Assembly: GCA_031274955.1 (NCBI GenBank)
Contig: JAISPQ010000062.1
Location: forward strand, 1-38,319
Origin: Rhodanobacter sp.
GTDB taxonomy: Bacteria; Pseudomonadota; Gammaproteobacteria; Xanthomonadales; Rhodanobacteraceae
DNA length: 38,319 nt
Reading direction: 5' to 3'
Made by a program: the position numbers and the translations under genes
Part shown: piece after piece, positions 1-9,421 of the stretch
Numbering within the stretch: the first letter of the stretch is position 1
Layout: each line of letters starts with the position of its first letter
Notes under the pieces: model-generated
The model's database searches: none
The model's input: only the letters and a program-made list of their open reading frames with translations
What the model was told of the DNA's origin: nothing

Positions 1-207
1 CGCCGTCATCGGCCCCGTTTTGCAAAGACATCGGCGCGTCGAAGCACAAAACACGCCACGTCGTGCGGCTATCGCACGAAACGAGGGGTGGGGTGCGGGA
101 GTTTTGCAAGAGCCTCATTTGTGCAGAATTTATGTTTTCACTCTACGCCAACGTGTTGATATACTTTAGGAGAGGTGTTTTCCGGCGGGGCAGTTGGCGC
201 GGCAGCG

Positions 208-305
208 GGAAAATGTAGTGGAAGAAGGACATTTGATGCCAGATCGCATGCACATGCTGCTGACGATACCGCCGGAGAAAGTCCCCCGACTTTACCGGAT
301 TCTAT
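208..305 (+). pseudogene. IS200/IS605-type Y1 transposase (tnpA) remnant
   Basis: Translation contains VVEEGHLMPDRMHMLLTIPPEK, matching the IS200 TnpA HUH region (typically GHLMpDHVHMLlsIPPK). No intact ORF; first His of the HUH motif is Arg. Confidence 0.6.
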
Positions 306-1744
306 GCCGTTTTGTGTGGAATTTGCCATATCATGAAGCATGATGGTAGGCGCCGAACTTGCGAGGAATGGCGGGCGCCATTGGGTTGGCCGACAGATGC
401 TTGAGTTTGGACATGCGCAGGTAGGCAATCGCGATGAAGCTCTTCACGTCGCGAAAACCGCGCGCGGCTCGCTTGGCTTGTTGGAGCAGGCCATGCATCG
501 CTTCGGCATAGACGTTGCTGCGTTCGTCGAGCATGTCGCGCATCACGCCACCGAAGTGCGTCTTGATGGTCTTGGCCAAACGCTTGAATGGCACCAAGCG
601 AGAGTACCGCGCCCAGCCTATTCATTTGCTCAGTCCGGCTTGGGCAACATCTTGGCTATTGCTGGCCACCGCTTCGTGATAGACCCGTTGCAGTGCCATC
701 TTCAAGCGCCAAGCCCACGCACTCTTCAAGTTCGATCATTGCAGCCAACGCATCGCCTTGCACTGCGCGCGGCTCCATTGCTCGGGATTCTTGCACATCG
801 CTCACAACAACTGTTTGCGCGTGTCCTTGTCATCCAGGCCTGCGGCTTGCGCCACGGCCTGAGCCGAATCACACATCTCCTGGCGGCGCATTTCGTCCAT
901 CGCCTCATTGGCCAGCGCCACGACGTGAAAGCGGTCATAGCTGATCTGCACCTTGGGCAGCGACTCGGTGATACCCAAGGCATAAGCCGCGCTCATGTCG
1001 ATGCAAGCGTGCTCGATATGTTCGGGATCACCGCCGTGCGTGCTCAGGTCGGCAGCAAAGTCCTTGAGCGTCTCATGATCGCGCCCCGCACGCAGTGGCG
1101 AACGGCAGGCGCTTGGCCCGCAAGTCATGCACCACAGTGATGTATTGATGTCCGCGCTTGACGCTGGTTTCGTCCACGCCAACATGATTAACATCGGTCA
1201 TGTCGTCCTTGGCGCGCGCGGCGTGTACATAGTAGTGGACTCGCCGCCACAGGCGTTTGGAAGCCACACGCAACATATCGGCGGCCTGACTGACGGGCAG
1301 TTCCCCACACAGCGACAGCGCCAATGCCTCGAACAGCAAGGTAAAACCGCTGCCTTCACGCGCCCAGAGCACGGTCATCTGCGCGGTCTTGCCGCAAGCG
1401 CCACATTGGATGCGCGGCACATCGGCGTGCAACCACGCCTCGAACTGGAAAAAATCCAAATGGCGTCAACTGCGACGCACCCGATCGTGGATGGGTTGAT
1501 GTTGCGCCCTGCACATCGGACAAGCGGTTCGCTGCGCCGGATACGTGACATCAAAGTCGATACGCCGCTTGGCTGTCTCCAGCTCAACCTTCGATACCTG
1601 CCACGGCGGTTGCAGGCCCTAGGGTGAACAGGCTTTCGATCTGCTGGCTCAGCATGACATCATCTCCGGAGCAAGGCTACGAAGTATACGATGGAATCAC
1701 TTATCGTTATGTTTGCAAAAACGTCAAATTCCCCAGGAAAGAGC
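306..1744 (-). mobile_element. Degenerate ISL3-family insertion sequence
   Basis: Transposase fragments on the - strand bounded by imperfect inverted repeats GCCGTTTTGTGTGGAATTTG (306-325) and CAAATTCCCCAGGAAAGAGC (1725-1744). Length ~1.4 kb fits ISL3. Confidence 0.6.
331..1660 (-). pseudogene. ISL3-family transposase, disrupted by frameshifts and a stop
   Basis: Fragments in successive frames: MLSQQIESLFTLG / LQPPWQVSKVELETAKRRIDFDVTYPAQRTACPMC / FQFEAWLHADVPRIQCGACGK...VGVDETSVKRGHQYITVVHDL / CIDMSAAYALGITESLPKVQISYDRFHV / MVPFKRLAKTIKTHFGGVMRDM. Confidence 0.8.
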
Positions 1745-1801
1745 ATATGGAGCCACTTTACCTGAGGATACATAACTCTACCACAATATAGAGAACAGTC
1801 G

Positions 1802-3025
1802 ATGAAGAAGCTCTTGGTACTTGCGCGTGGCGACGGATATGTATTCAACAATCTCGCTGGCGAATCGATCCTCAAGGACTTTCCGGTACCGATCGTCGTA
1901 TTCGCAGAGAAGATCAACACTCATGTTTTCGACGGATTGGAAGGCGACGTTGCAATTGAAATCGTTCGCTACTATGACCTGCCGAATGTCCACGCACGCG
2001 CAGCACGACTACACACTGAACATGGTTTGTTGGGCATTGCCGTACTGACCGAGGAATCGGTCGAACTCGCAGCCGATATGCGGAAGAAATTGAACCTCGC
2101 CGGCACGCCCCCCGAAGAAGCGAAGCGTTTCCGCAACAAAGTGTTGATGAAACAGGTACTCGGTGCCGCAGGCGTGCGCGTTCCGGAGCATGCCGAATGT
2201 AGCGACCGCATGCACGTCGAGAGGTTGTTGACCAAGCACGGGCGACTGGTCATCAAGCCAGTCGATGGCTTCGGCTCGAAGGAAGTGGTGTTTGTTAATT
2301 CAGATGCCGAACTCGATGCGTGGTATGACAAAGGAAAATCAAAGGGCTTTGAGGCGGAAGAGTACATCAAAGGTACGCTATACCATGTCAATGCCCTAGT
2401 AAGGAACGGCGAAGCAATTTTAACTGCAAGTGCGCCTTATCTACCGGGAATGGGTAATATCGATTTTTCGAGCGGTGCCCCATTTGTAAGCGTAATGCTA
2501 ATTGCGGGCGAGCTAAAAGACCGACTCGAAGTCTTTTCCAATGATGTCATCCGTATTCTTGGTATGCAGGATGGCGTAACACACATGGAAGTCTTCCTTA
2601 AAACTGATGGAGAGATCGTGTTCTGTGAAGTCGGGGCTCGCCCGGGCGGCGGCGGTATCGTGTTGATGATCGAAGCGCAGTACGGTATTAACTTCGTGCG
2701 CGCTTCACTGTTGTTGCAGGCAGGCCGAGGCGATCTGGTCACGCTCGAGCAGCGCAGCCCGAACAAAATGGTTGGATTGATGGGCTTCCGGCACACATAT
2801 TCCTCGTTCATTGTCCGTATAGCTAAACCTGAAGCGTTTAACGAAGATTGGATTCATTTCGTGAAAATTGACAAGAAAGAAGGTGATTTCATTGCCCCTT
2901 CTGGACACTGCACCGACTTTATCGGTCTATTGATCTTTTCAGCTGCGGATTTGGGTGAATTCGAGCGCCAACGCGTCAATTTACAGCAACGTTTCTACTC
3001 CGCATTGGAAACGAAAGCTGTTTAG
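1802..3025 (+). CDS. ATP-grasp domain enzyme (putative amino acid/peptide ligase)
   Basis: 407 aa intact ORF; ATP-grasp motifs RLVIKPVDGFGSKEVVFV and MEVFLKTDGEIVFCEVGARPGGGGI. Confidence 0.8.
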   Translation: MKKLLVLARGDGYVFNNLAGESILKDFPVPIVVFAEKINTHVFDGLEGDVAIEIVRYYDLPNVHARAARLHTEHGLLGIAVLTEESVELAADMRKKLNLAGTPPEEAKRFRNKVLMKQVLGAAGVRVPEHAECSDRMHVERLLTKHGRLVIKPVDGFGSKEVVFVNSDAELDAWYDKGKSKGFEAEEYIKGTLYHVNALVRNGEAILTASAPYLPGMGNIDFSSGAPFVSVMLIAGELKDRLEVFSNDVIRILGMQDGVTHMEVFLKTDGEIVFCEVGARPGGGGIVLMIEAQYGINFVRASLLLQAGRGDLVTLEQRSPNKMVGLMGFRHTYSSFIVRIAKPEAFNEDWIHFVKIDKKEGDFIAPSGHCTDFIGLLIFSAADLGEFERQRVNLQQRFYSALETKAV

Positions 3026-3125
3026 CTAAGGAAACTCTGATTTATTCAATTCCCGCCATCTCAGCATATTGATTTTTTATTTTATGTTTTCAGCGTAAAT
3101 TTGAATAAATCAGAGCTTCCCTAGC
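3025..3125. repeat. MITE-like / hairpin element with 25-bp inverted repeats
   Basis: GCTAAGGAAACTCTGATTTATTCAA (3025-3049) versus reverse complement of TTGAATAAATCAGAGCTTCCCTAGC (3101-3125): 23/25 identical, separated by an AT-rich 51-nt loop. Confidence 0.75.
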
Positions 3126-3301
3126 GGTGGAAACACCGGAGATTACACTGAGCAGGGCGAAGGGAAGTCGCCCATCTCATCGAATCGGGACTACCTGTCG
3201 ACAAGAGTGTTGCAGTGGGACTTGAAATCGCCCAAGGCCGTAATTCTTTACTACCCGTTTGAAATAGATCTCGTTCATGCTGAACTGGCAGATAGCAATT
3301 T

Positions 3302-5887
3302 ATGACTGAGTCAATCGAAGCGACGCAAGTGCAAACGGAAGCTGTCTCGCCGACCGACATCAAAGTTCCGGCGGAGCACCTGTTCGCCACCGACGAGCCA
3401 TGGGCGTTTTGGCGATGGTCTTGTTTGCGAGGAGCCGGATTTCCCGCACACATGGTACAGAAACTGGCGGCGCCCGCCTGCGCTGCTGCTGCCGATGAAA
3501 TAATGGCTGCGGAAAGGAGTGCGACTGATTGCAAGGCAGAAACGCTTGCCCTATTCCGGCAAGCGTTCGATTCGACTGCAGACGAAGACAAAGAAGCACG
3601 CAAAGCACTGTCCCGTGCTTTGAGTCAGCTCAATAAGGGCAGAGTGCCAGATTTAGCCGGTGACCGATTCGGCGATGCCTGTCGAAAGCTGGCGTCCGCC
3701 TATGCGAAAGTCGACGACGCGCAGAAATCGTTCAAAGCAGAATTCGGCAAGGGAATTCTGGGGATATCGAGCGCCATCCGCGACGTTGCCGAAGACCCCT
3801 ATTTTTGCCAAGCAGTTCTCTTGCAAAACCGCGCGGCGATTCAGCACGTGCGTCACGCGTTTTCTACCAACCCTGTTGAAAAGAGGGGTTCCAAGGAACG
3901 ACAAAAAGAAGAGCTGGTGGCGAGCTACCTCCAGCGTTATTGCGTAAAGAACGACACCATCGGTTTCTTTGGGCCGGTTGGCTGGGCCAAGCTCGGTCGA
4001 GAAGTCGGCGACATCGCTGTTGCTCCCGGTCCCGAGATCGTTGCAACCTCGTCGATCTACTTCGAAAACTGGTGCATTGAAGCGCTGGGGGAAAAGATTG
4101 CGGAGAATCCGGCTGTTCGCCGCTGGATCGCGCCCAGACGGTCGCCCGACTGCTATCTTGACGGAGCCACGCCGCACTCCTCCGCAGGTTTCCTCGATGC
4201 GCTGTCGTCGCGACAGTTGGCTGTTTTGCAACTATGCGACGGCGAAAGAACCGGCCAGCAGATTGCAGCCGCTCTTCTGGGTTCTTCGGACTTCGTCAGC
4301 GATACTGAAATCTACGACCTGCTCGCGGAGTTCACCAACAAAAAAATTCTGGCGTGGGCCTACGATTTACCACTGGTTCTTCATCCCGAAAAATTGCTCA
4401 GACTGCTTCTGAATCGCATTGAAGACGAGGAAATACGTTGGGCGGCGCTGGTTTCCCTCGACAGGCTTGAGCAAGCCAGGGATAACCTCGCGGCAGCTTT
4501 CGGAAACGTCGATCGACTGAATCTTGCAGTCCAGGAACTCGAGCATGTCTTCGAGGACGTGACCAGCAGTGCGTGCAACAGAATGGGCGGCAAAATGTAC
4601 GCCGGCCGCACACTCTTCTACCAGGATTGTCGTCGCGACGTTGACATTGACGTTGGCCCAGACGTAATTGAATCGATTACTCCACCGCTCTCCCTGGTGC
4701 TGAAGAGCGCGCGCTGGTTCAGTCACCGTGTCGCCGAGGTTTGCCGAGAAGGATTCGTCAAGGCACACGCCAAGATGGCGCGCACTCGCTCTGGCAATAC
4801 GGCCGATGTCATACAATTCGCCAAATACCTGCAGTTGCTGCTTTTCAGCCGTAACCCTGCAACCAACATACTTACGCCGGTACTCGAAGATCTTCAAAAT
4901 CGTTGGAAGCGCATTCTTGGCTCGCTCCCTCAGGCACGGCACGTTGAGTATGCAAGCGCGGACCTGAAACCACTGGTCAACGAACTTTTCGAGGCGCCCG
5001 GACCGGGCTGGCCACTCGCGCGTCATCATAGTCCGGATGTGATGATTGGTGCCAACAGCATCGACGCGATTCGTCGTGGAGAGTATTTCTTTGTCCTTGG
5101 CGAAGTTCACGTCTGTGTGAACACATTGAATAACTCTATGTTTGTCGCACAGCATCCTTGCCCGGATGAATTTGCACAGGCTATGGCGAGCGATTTTCCC
5201 GAGGCTCGCCCGGTACTGATGGTCCCACGGACATTTACGCGGGTCACGAATCGAACCGCCGACGGGTGGAATTCTCCTCACGACTATCAGATCGAGGTAT
5301 CGCAAGATTCGATCTATGCTGGCGACCGCTCGCAGGTGATCCCCGTTTCCGCATTTGTCGTGAAGAACCTCGACAACCGTGTCGTCGTATGCACGCGAGA
5401 TGGCCGCCTGCAATTTGATGCCATCGATTTCTTTGCAGAGACGCTCTCGAGGGCTGCGGCCGCCTCGTATGATTTCATGAGAGTGGTCGGTTCTGACGAC
5501 CACAGTCCGCGCATTACAATTGATCGCATGGTTGTAGCCCGGGAGTCGTGGCGCTTTCAAGCGCAGTCCTTGGAGTTTATCCATGAAAAAGACGAACACT
5601 TGCGTTATTTGCAGGCGCGCAGGTGGATGCACCGACATAATTTGCCGCGTTTCGTATTCTTCAAAGTGGCCGTCGAAGTGAAGCCTTTCTACCTGGACTT
5701 CGAGAGCCTGATTTATGTAGAAATTTTCGTAAAAATGATCCGGAAAGTGTTGGCCAGCGATCAGGCTGAGGAACCCGTCCTGGTCTCCGAGATGGTTCCG
5801 GACCACGGGCAATTGTGGCTACCCGATGCCAAGGGCAACACCTATACGAGTGAGTTTCGATTGGTCGTCAAAGATCTTTTACCATAA
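3302..5887 (+). CDS. LanB-like lantibiotic dehydratase, N-terminal-domain type (possible PEARL-like aminoacyl-tRNA-dependent enzyme)
   Basis: 861 aa; motifs NDTIGFFGPVGWAKL and LPRFVFFKVAVEVKPFYLDFESLIYVEI typical of Lant_dehydr_N proteins; no recognisable SpaB_C/elimination domain. Confidence 0.75.
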   Translation: MTESIEATQVQTEAVSPTDIKVPAEHLFATDEPWAFWRWSCLRGAGFPAHMVQKLAAPACAAAADEIMAAERSATDCKAETLALFRQAFDSTADEDKEARKALSRALSQLNKGRVPDLAGDRFGDACRKLASAYAKVDDAQKSFKAEFGKGILGISSAIRDVAEDPYFCQAVLLQNRAAIQHVRHAFSTNPVEKRGSKERQKEELVASYLQRYCVKNDTIGFFGPVGWAKLGREVGDIAVAPGPEIVATSSIYFENWCIEALGEKIAENPAVRRWIAPRRSPDCYLDGATPHSSAGFLDALSSRQLAVLQLCDGERTGQQIAAALLGSSDFVSDTEIYDLLAEFTNKKILAWAYDLPLVLHPEKLLRLLLNRIEDEEIRWAALVSLDRLEQARDNLAAAFGNVDRLNLAVQELEHVFEDVTSSACNRMGGKMYAGRTLFYQDCRRDVDIDVGPDVIESITPPLSLVLKSARWFSHRVAEVCREGFVKAHAKMARTRSGNTADVIQFAKYLQLLLFSRNPATNILTPVLEDLQNRWKRILGSLPQARHVEYASADLKPLVNELFEAPGPGWPLARHHSPDVMIGANSIDAIRRGEYFFVLGEVHVCVNTLNNSMFVAQHPCPDEFAQAMASDFPEARPVLMVPRTFTRVTNRTADGWNSPHDYQIEVSQDSIYAGDRSQVIPVSAFVVKNLDNRVVVCTRDGRLQFDAIDFFAETLSRAAAASYDFMRVVGSDDHSPRITIDRMVVARESWRFQAQSLEFIHEKDEHLRYLQARRWMHRHNLPRFVFFKVAVEVKPFYLDFESLIYVEIFVKMIRKVLASDQAEEPVLVSEMVPDHGQLWLPDAKGNTYTSEFRLVVKDLLP

Positions 5888-6069
5888 GTCAGAAATATAG
5901 GCGACACTCGGATACCTGAAGAACGAGCGAACCAAGCCAGAGCGCGCCGCGATGCCAGACAACGGTGTGTACACTCGATCAGCCAGCTTTTCGCCTGCGC
6001 GCTACCGAGTAAAGCTGAGGCAATGCAGAACGACATCAAACCAACCTTACCTTTTTGGAGATCATGATC

Positions 6070-6387
6070 ATGAGCACTATCAAACTAGTGGACTGCGAAC
6101 ACATCATCGATGCGAACAGCGCCAACTTGACTGGTAGCAAGTTTCAAGATGTAAGTTTAGCGGAATCGCACTTCCATAGTGTCACACTTGAATCGTCTAC
6201 GATTTCGAATGCGCACTTTGGTGGTATTACATTTACTGAGATAAATTTCACGGGAACGTCGATAAGAAATGCGGATCTCACAAACTTGTCCATCGAGAGT
6301 TGCTATTATACGGGGATGAAAATCGAAGGTATCGAAGTAGAAGAAATGCTGGCTCTCTATCGTGCCTCGAAGGCCTGCAGCGCGTGA
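6070..6387 (+). CDS. Small pentapeptide-repeat protein
   Basis: Repeating A(N/D)LxxxxF-type pentads (SANLTGSKFQDVSLAESHFHSVTLESSTISNAHFGGITF...NADLTNLSI). Start at 6070 (MSTIKLV) preferred over the 6055 ORF start. Confidence 0.7.
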   Translation: MSTIKLVDCEHIIDANSANLTGSKFQDVSLAESHFHSVTLESSTISNAHFGGITFTEINFTGTSIRNADLTNLSIESCYYTGMKIEGIEVEEMLALYRASKACSA

Positions 6388-6480
6388 TCGCGAGGCCATA
6401 ATGCGCAATGTCGAGCAGTGACTGCGCAAAATCTATGCGCATCACGCTATGAGGACGCAATTTTTTCGGAGATAACGAGA

Positions 6481-7620
6481 ATGGATTTAGGGGATAGCAT
6501 CCGCAAGAGCATCACCGACCTGCTTGGCAGCGGGCAGGGAAATGTCGCTACGCCTTGTTACATTTATTCGGTAGAGCAGGTTATCGAGAATTTCAAGGAC
6601 CTCAAGGAGGTGCTCGGTACGCCGCTCGTGGTGTCGCTCAAGGCGAATCATTGCCCAGAGCTGTTGTCTAGAACTGCGTTCAACTTCGACGACGGATGCG
6701 AAGTGGCTTCGCTCGGTGAATTGCGCCTACGCGCGGGAACGCGTCGCAAGACCTATATCAACACACCCGCCTATACTAGGAAGATGGTCGAGGTCGCTTC
6801 GCGCTACAACGCGACCTTCATCATCGACTACGTCGCCCAATTGGATATCATTGCTGAAGTCAAGCAGCAGGGTGTATTCAACAATAGCGTACTTCTGCGC
6901 CTGAATTTCGACGCGGCCAGGAACGAGAACGCGCCGCCGAAAGACCATTTCGGCATGGACACAAAGAGCCTGTTCGAGGCGGCCGCCAAGGCAAGGGATA
7001 TGAAGGTGAAGGTCGCCGGGTTGCATATCTTCTGCGGCTCGAACGGCTTCGTGGATAAGTCGATGGCCTGCGTCGAAGCTGTGGACAAACTTTTCGATGC
7101 GGTAGGTAAAACACTGGGTTATCCACTCGAGGTAATCAACCTCGGCGGCGGCATTCCTTCCGACTGGCGCGAGAAGAACATCGATTTCGCGAGCTATCGG
7201 GCATCATTGCAGCCGCTGCAGCGCAAGGCCGAGGTCATTCACGAGGCTGGACGCGCGATCTTCGGATCAGCCGGCTATTTTGCGACTGAGGTCGTGAGTG
7301 TCAAGTCCATCGGTGCGAAACGTTTCGTCATCTGCGACGGCGGCATGACGCAGAACTTCCTGCTGGCCAAAACTGAACATGTAATCCGCAAATACGATCG
7401 ACCGACCTTGATCAGTGAACGCCTCACCGATGAGACTCGTGACTATACCTTCGTCGGTGCGTCGTGCAATCGCGACGACATCATTGGCGAATACAGAGAT
7501 TGTCCCCATGAAATCCTGCCAGGAGACCAAATCGTGTTCGGTCAGTGTGGCGCCTACAACGCAGTCTATACCGTCAACAAATTTCTAGCGCTGAAACACT
7601 ACGGCGAGTACATCATCTGA
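6481..7620 (+). CDS. Fold-type III PLP-dependent decarboxylase (ornithine/diaminopimelate decarboxylase-like)
   Basis: PCYIYS...VVSLKANHCPE (PLP Lys), HFGMD, GLHIFCGSN, NLGGGIPSDW, EAGRAIF, GASCNRDDIIGE, FGQCGAYNAVY. ATG at 6481 follows GGAG; ORF track starts at 6418. Confidence 0.8.
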   Translation: MDLGDSIRKSITDLLGSGQGNVATPCYIYSVEQVIENFKDLKEVLGTPLVVSLKANHCPELLSRTAFNFDDGCEVASLGELRLRAGTRRKTYINTPAYTRKMVEVASRYNATFIIDYVAQLDIIAEVKQQGVFNNSVLLRLNFDAARNENAPPKDHFGMDTKSLFEAAAKARDMKVKVAGLHIFCGSNGFVDKSMACVEAVDKLFDAVGKTLGYPLEVINLGGGIPSDWREKNIDFASYRASLQPLQRKAEVIHEAGRAIFGSAGYFATEVVSVKSIGAKRFVICDGGMTQNFLLAKTEHVIRKYDRPTLISERLTDETRDYTFVGASCNRDDIIGEYRDCPHEILPGDQIVFGQCGAYNAVYTVNKFLALKHYGEYII

Positions 7621-7628
7621 AGGATATG

Positions 7629-7655
7629 CAGGGGGCTAATCTTGCCCCTGTTTCT
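7629..7655 (+). terminator. Putative terminator after the + strand decarboxylase gene
   Basis: CAGGGGGCTAATCTTGCCCCTGTTTCTCT hairpin plus T-rich tail in the convergent intergenic region. Confidence 0.45.
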
Positions 7656-7759
7656 CTGACTCCAAGATCATCTGATCCACGCTAGGCGAAAAGCTCCCCA
7701 ACGTGCACCCCTGCATCTGGCACGAAGATGATCCTCATAATACATACGCGACGCCGCCC

Positions 7760-8197
7760 TCAGATGCTCTGGTACAACGTCATGCTGGCTTTGGCGACTT
7801 CTTCGTCCTTGCACATCGACGAGCACGAGAAGCGACAAAACCTAGACGAAGTCGCTCCGTCATCCAGGACGCTCAACGGTTTTGCCTGCATATCGATAAC
7901 ATCGCCGGGTCGCACCGGTTTTATCAACTTCACCCGCTCAATCGAAGCAATGAATCCCCCCGCTTTCTTACCCAGCCGCCAGTTGAACCAGGCACGGCAC
8001 GATTGAGCCATGCTTTCCACCAGGATTACGCCTGGTACGATCGGCTCGCCGGGGAAATGGCCGGCGAAGAACACTTCGTCACCGACGTAACGATAAGACG
8101 ATCTAATAATGCCGTCTTCATCGCTGAAGCCGGCTTCATTTACGAACCGGAAAGTTGTAGCCTGTTTTAGGTACAAATCGAGGTCAATACGTTCCAT
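7760..8197 (-). CDS. FabZ-like 3-hydroxyacyl-ACP dehydratase
   Basis: Hotdog motif FFAGHFPGEPIVPGVILVESMAQS. Start at 8197 (MERIDLDLYL), 1 nt after the upstream stop. Confidence 0.8.
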   Translation of the reverse strand: MERIDLDLYLKQATTFRFVNEAGFSDEDGIIRSSYRYVGDEVFFAGHFPGEPIVPGVILVESMAQSCRAWFNWRLGKKAGGFIASIERVKLIKPVRPGDVIDMQAKPLSVLDDGATSSRFCRFSCSSMCKDEEVAKASMTLYQSI

Positions 8198-8198
8198 G

Positions 8199-8624
8199 CT
8201 AGCGTCCGCTGATGACAATACCGACGCTCCCAATCACGGCGAGCTGCTCCTCTGAATACACTTGAAAATCGAACTCGTACAAGGTCGATCGCTCACTCAC
8301 CAATCGCGATTCCAGTCGCAATGGTAAACGCAAGGCTTCGCGAATCTTGTGCTCAATGCCACGGAACGATGCGATGACTCCATGTGATCCTTCCTTCTTG
8401 CGATCTCGAAGAACCAGGCCCGAGGATTGCGCAGCAAACTCCAAAACTGCGTAGGTATCTACCCATAGCGCGTCCGCGAAACGCTCCGGCAAACAGCGTC
8501 CATGCAAAAATTCAGTCACCACTCGGACTTCGTCCAAATAGCGCACCCGGTCGACGAACCGGAACGGCGCCGTTTGGGCGAGCCCATCGATGAGGCGCGC
8601 GGATTCGGCTTCGCCCACCTCCAT
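8199..8624 (-). CDS. Second hotdog-fold, diverged dehydratase-like protein
   Basis: 141 aa; APFRFVDRV...ADALWVDTYAVLEFAAQSSGLVL resembles the FabZ/ApeP scaffold without a clear HF..PG active-site motif. Confidence 0.55.
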   Translation of the reverse strand: MEVGEAESARLIDGLAQTAPFRFVDRVRYLDEVRVVTEFLHGRCLPERFADALWVDTYAVLEFAAQSSGLVLRDRKKEGSHGVIASFRGIEHKIREALRLPLRLESRLVSERSTLYEFDFQVYSEEQLAVIGSVGIVISGR

Positions 8625-8628
8625 CTAA

Positions 8629-9411
8629 TCAGTTTCTCGACAATGCGGTCTTGGTGAACATCGAATCCGGATACGTCGCCTTCTCGTATTCGCTCATCTT
8701 CATCCACACCGCGCTCGACGCACGAATGCCATCGACGATGACAATCTTCTCAACTTTTGGACCGCCCGCGTAGTCGTGGAAAGCCTTGTATTGGATGGTT
8801 TTGAGTAATCGCTCTGAAGCGGTGTAGTGCCGGCTTTCGACCGGCCTGTCCGTGACAAGATCGTAATCGAGATCGATGCGTGCATAGGTTGCGCCGACAT
8901 CCTTGCTCTTCAGGCCTAACTGCAACAGTTTTCCGTCCGTGGATTTGTGGCTGGACTGGATGGTGTAGTCGTTGAGGTAGGACACATTGAGCACATCGGC
9001 AATCGAAGCTGCGCCAAACACGCGCTGCAGCGGTGCGATCCGAATGATGTTCGCGCTGCTCGGCAAGTACAACCACAGGTCGCGATCGCGCAACAAGGTG
9101 CGGCGTCCGCGCTGATTCTTTGGCTCGAGCACCTCGATTAGCGCGTAACCCTTCTCGCTGATCTTCACTTCCAACTGGTGCTGATCTGAGTTGACACCAT
9201 TCTCAACGGTGATCACCTCAGCCGTGAAGTGGAATCCCGTCCCCCGGAATCCACGAAGATATTCCATGTTGCCGAGGATTCGGTTTGTAACCTGCTCGCT
9301 TACTGCGGATGGAACGGCCGCCGCGCTCGGACTCGCGTCCGACACTGCGGCGAAACAAAAGTTCGCGTGCAGCGCGGTGAGCGTGATGAAACATTTGCTG
9401 ATAAGTTTCAT
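8629..9411 (-). CDS. LolA-like outer membrane lipoprotein-sorting protein
   Basis: Start at 9411 (MKLISKCFITLTALHANFCFA, signal peptide); GYALIEVLEPKNQRGRRTLLRDRDLWLYLPSSANIIRIAPLQRV is characteristic. Confidence 0.75.
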   Translation of the reverse strand: MKLISKCFITLTALHANFCFAAVSDASPSAAAVPSAVSEQVTNRILGNMEYLRGFRGTGFHFTAEVITVENGVNSDQHQLEVKISEKGYALIEVLEPKNQRGRRTLLRDRDLWLYLPSSANIIRIAPLQRVFGAASIADVLNVSYLNDYTIQSSHKSTDGKLLQLGLKSKDVGATYARIDLDYDLVTDRPVESRHYTASERLLKTIQYKAFHDYAGGPKVEKIVIVDGIRASSAVWMKMSEYEKATYPDSMFTKTALSRN

Positions 9412-9421
9412 GGTTTTTTCC

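Noticed and set aside
340-1140. 266-aa + strand ORF
   Set aside because: Antisense to the degenerate ISL3 transposase, whose fragments are clearly recognisable on the - strand.
4367-5812. 481-aa - strand ORF
   Set aside because: Antisense to the LanB-like gene; no motif support.
5952-6137. 61-aa ORF as RiPP precursor for the LanB-like enzyme
   Set aside because: Overlaps the pentapeptide-repeat CDS out of frame, no leader/core character, no convincing RBS.
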